NCBI GenBank assembly: GCA_030146615.1
Contig: JASLBL010000557.1
Location: 1-14,463, forward strand
DNA from: Actinomycetes bacterium
GTDB taxonomy: Bacteria > Actinomycetota > CALGFH01
Direction: 5' to 3'
Length of the DNA: 14,463 nucleotides
The notes beneath the pieces were generated by a model. It did no database searches. It was not told the DNA's origin and saw nothing but the letters and a program-made list of their open reading frames with translations. The position numbers and the translations under genes were made by a program. This document shows positions 14,174 through 14,463 of the stretch, piece after piece (position 1 is the stretch's first letter; each line of letters opens with the position of its first letter).

Positions 14174-14463
14174 TCGGCCATGGTGCCGGAAGACGCCGGC
14201 CCCAAAAAAGGCAGTTTCGCGGCGCCCAGGTGGACCAGCACGGCGGCGGCCGTCTTGATCCCGGTGTGGAAGCGCTCCAGGTCGAGGTTCTCGTTGGGGG
14301 CGTGGTTGGCCTGGTCGGCGTTGCCGAGGGGGATCCCGAAGGTCGGCAGGCCGAGGACCCCGGTGAACACGTGCAGGGGGAGGCTGCCCCCGAGCACGGG
14401 CACGAGCAGCGGGTCGGCCCCCTGGGCGGCGGCCATGCCGGCGCGGATGGGGTCGGTGAAGGC
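14170..14463 (-). CDS. M20-family metallopeptidase, C-terminal part (runs off the window)
   Basis: Only the last 97 residues are in the window; the frame continues past 14463. They read AFTDPIRAG, ADPLLVPVLGGSLPLHVFT, LGLPTFGIPLGNADQ, then NHAPNENLDLERFHTGIKTAAAVL. This is the C-terminus of M20 dipeptidase/carboxypeptidase proteins, in which the His of the H-x-PNE segment is a zinc ligand. Family members are two-zinc enzymes that cleave dipeptides or remove C-terminal or acyl-linked residues. This gene is the first visible one of the minus-strand operon, with its TGA overlapping the GTG of exporter half A. The closing SSGTMAE tail follows a T6 run at 14204-14209 on the coding strand, unusual in this GC content. 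Confidence 0.85.
   Translation of the reverse strand, partial: AFTDPIRAGMAAAQGADPLLVPVLGGSLPLHVFTGVLGLPTFGIPLGNADQANHAPNENLDLERFHTGIKTAAAVLVHLGAAKLPFLGPASSGTMAE

Noticed and set aside
1..14463. Search for CRISPR arrays, tRNA, rRNA, transposases, integrases, toxin-antitoxin or defence genes
   Set aside because: None was found on either strand by eye; a small RNA without strong structure could have been missed.

Overview
The window is very GC-rich (roughly 70% or more, with G/C at most third codon positions), uses GTG and TTG starts, and carries TANNNT promoter hexamers placed 6-7 bases before start codons. Together these point to an actinobacterium (Actinomycetota), probably an environmental one. 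The genus cannot be read from the sequence. I see no rRNA, tRNA, CRISPR array, insertion sequence, integrase or phage gene. Most of the window is ordinary, tightly packed chromosome.

Left part (1-3489): a noncoding strip with one strong hairpin; a GTG-started glycerol-3-phosphate dehydrogenase (minus); then about 0.5 kb of gene debris in which a zinc-type alcohol dehydrogenase fragment, broken by two frameshifts, and a possible LacI-family tail can be read; a hairpin; and an ABC-F translation-factor-type ATPase (minus). Middle part (3490-8607): three divergent and three convergent arrangements alternate. A gamma-glutamyltransferase-like Ntn-hydrolase (plus) meets an intradiol-dioxygenase-type lipoprotein (minus) at a shared CTAG. 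A HAD phosphatase (plus) overlaps a PadR regulator (minus) by 80 bases. A PaaK-type adenylating ligase (plus) overlaps an S9 peptidase (minus) by 17 bases.

Right part (8591-14463): a minus-strand operon that reads, in order of transcription, M20 peptidase (its N-terminal part lies outside the window), ABC exporter half A, ABC exporter half B, S9 serine peptidase. The joints are GTGA and ATGA stop-start overlaps and a 10-base gap. The two exporter halves carry complementary defects in their ATP sites, as expected for a heterodimeric exporter with one degenerate and one active site. Peptidases on both sides suggest peptide handling, but no precursor peptide is visible.

I do not see a clearly new system. 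The most useful leads are the GGT-like enzyme that lacks the usual glutamate-binding residues, the peptidase-exporter-peptidase operon, the leaderless promoters, and the inverted repeat and tandem hexamers between the PadR and ligase genes.
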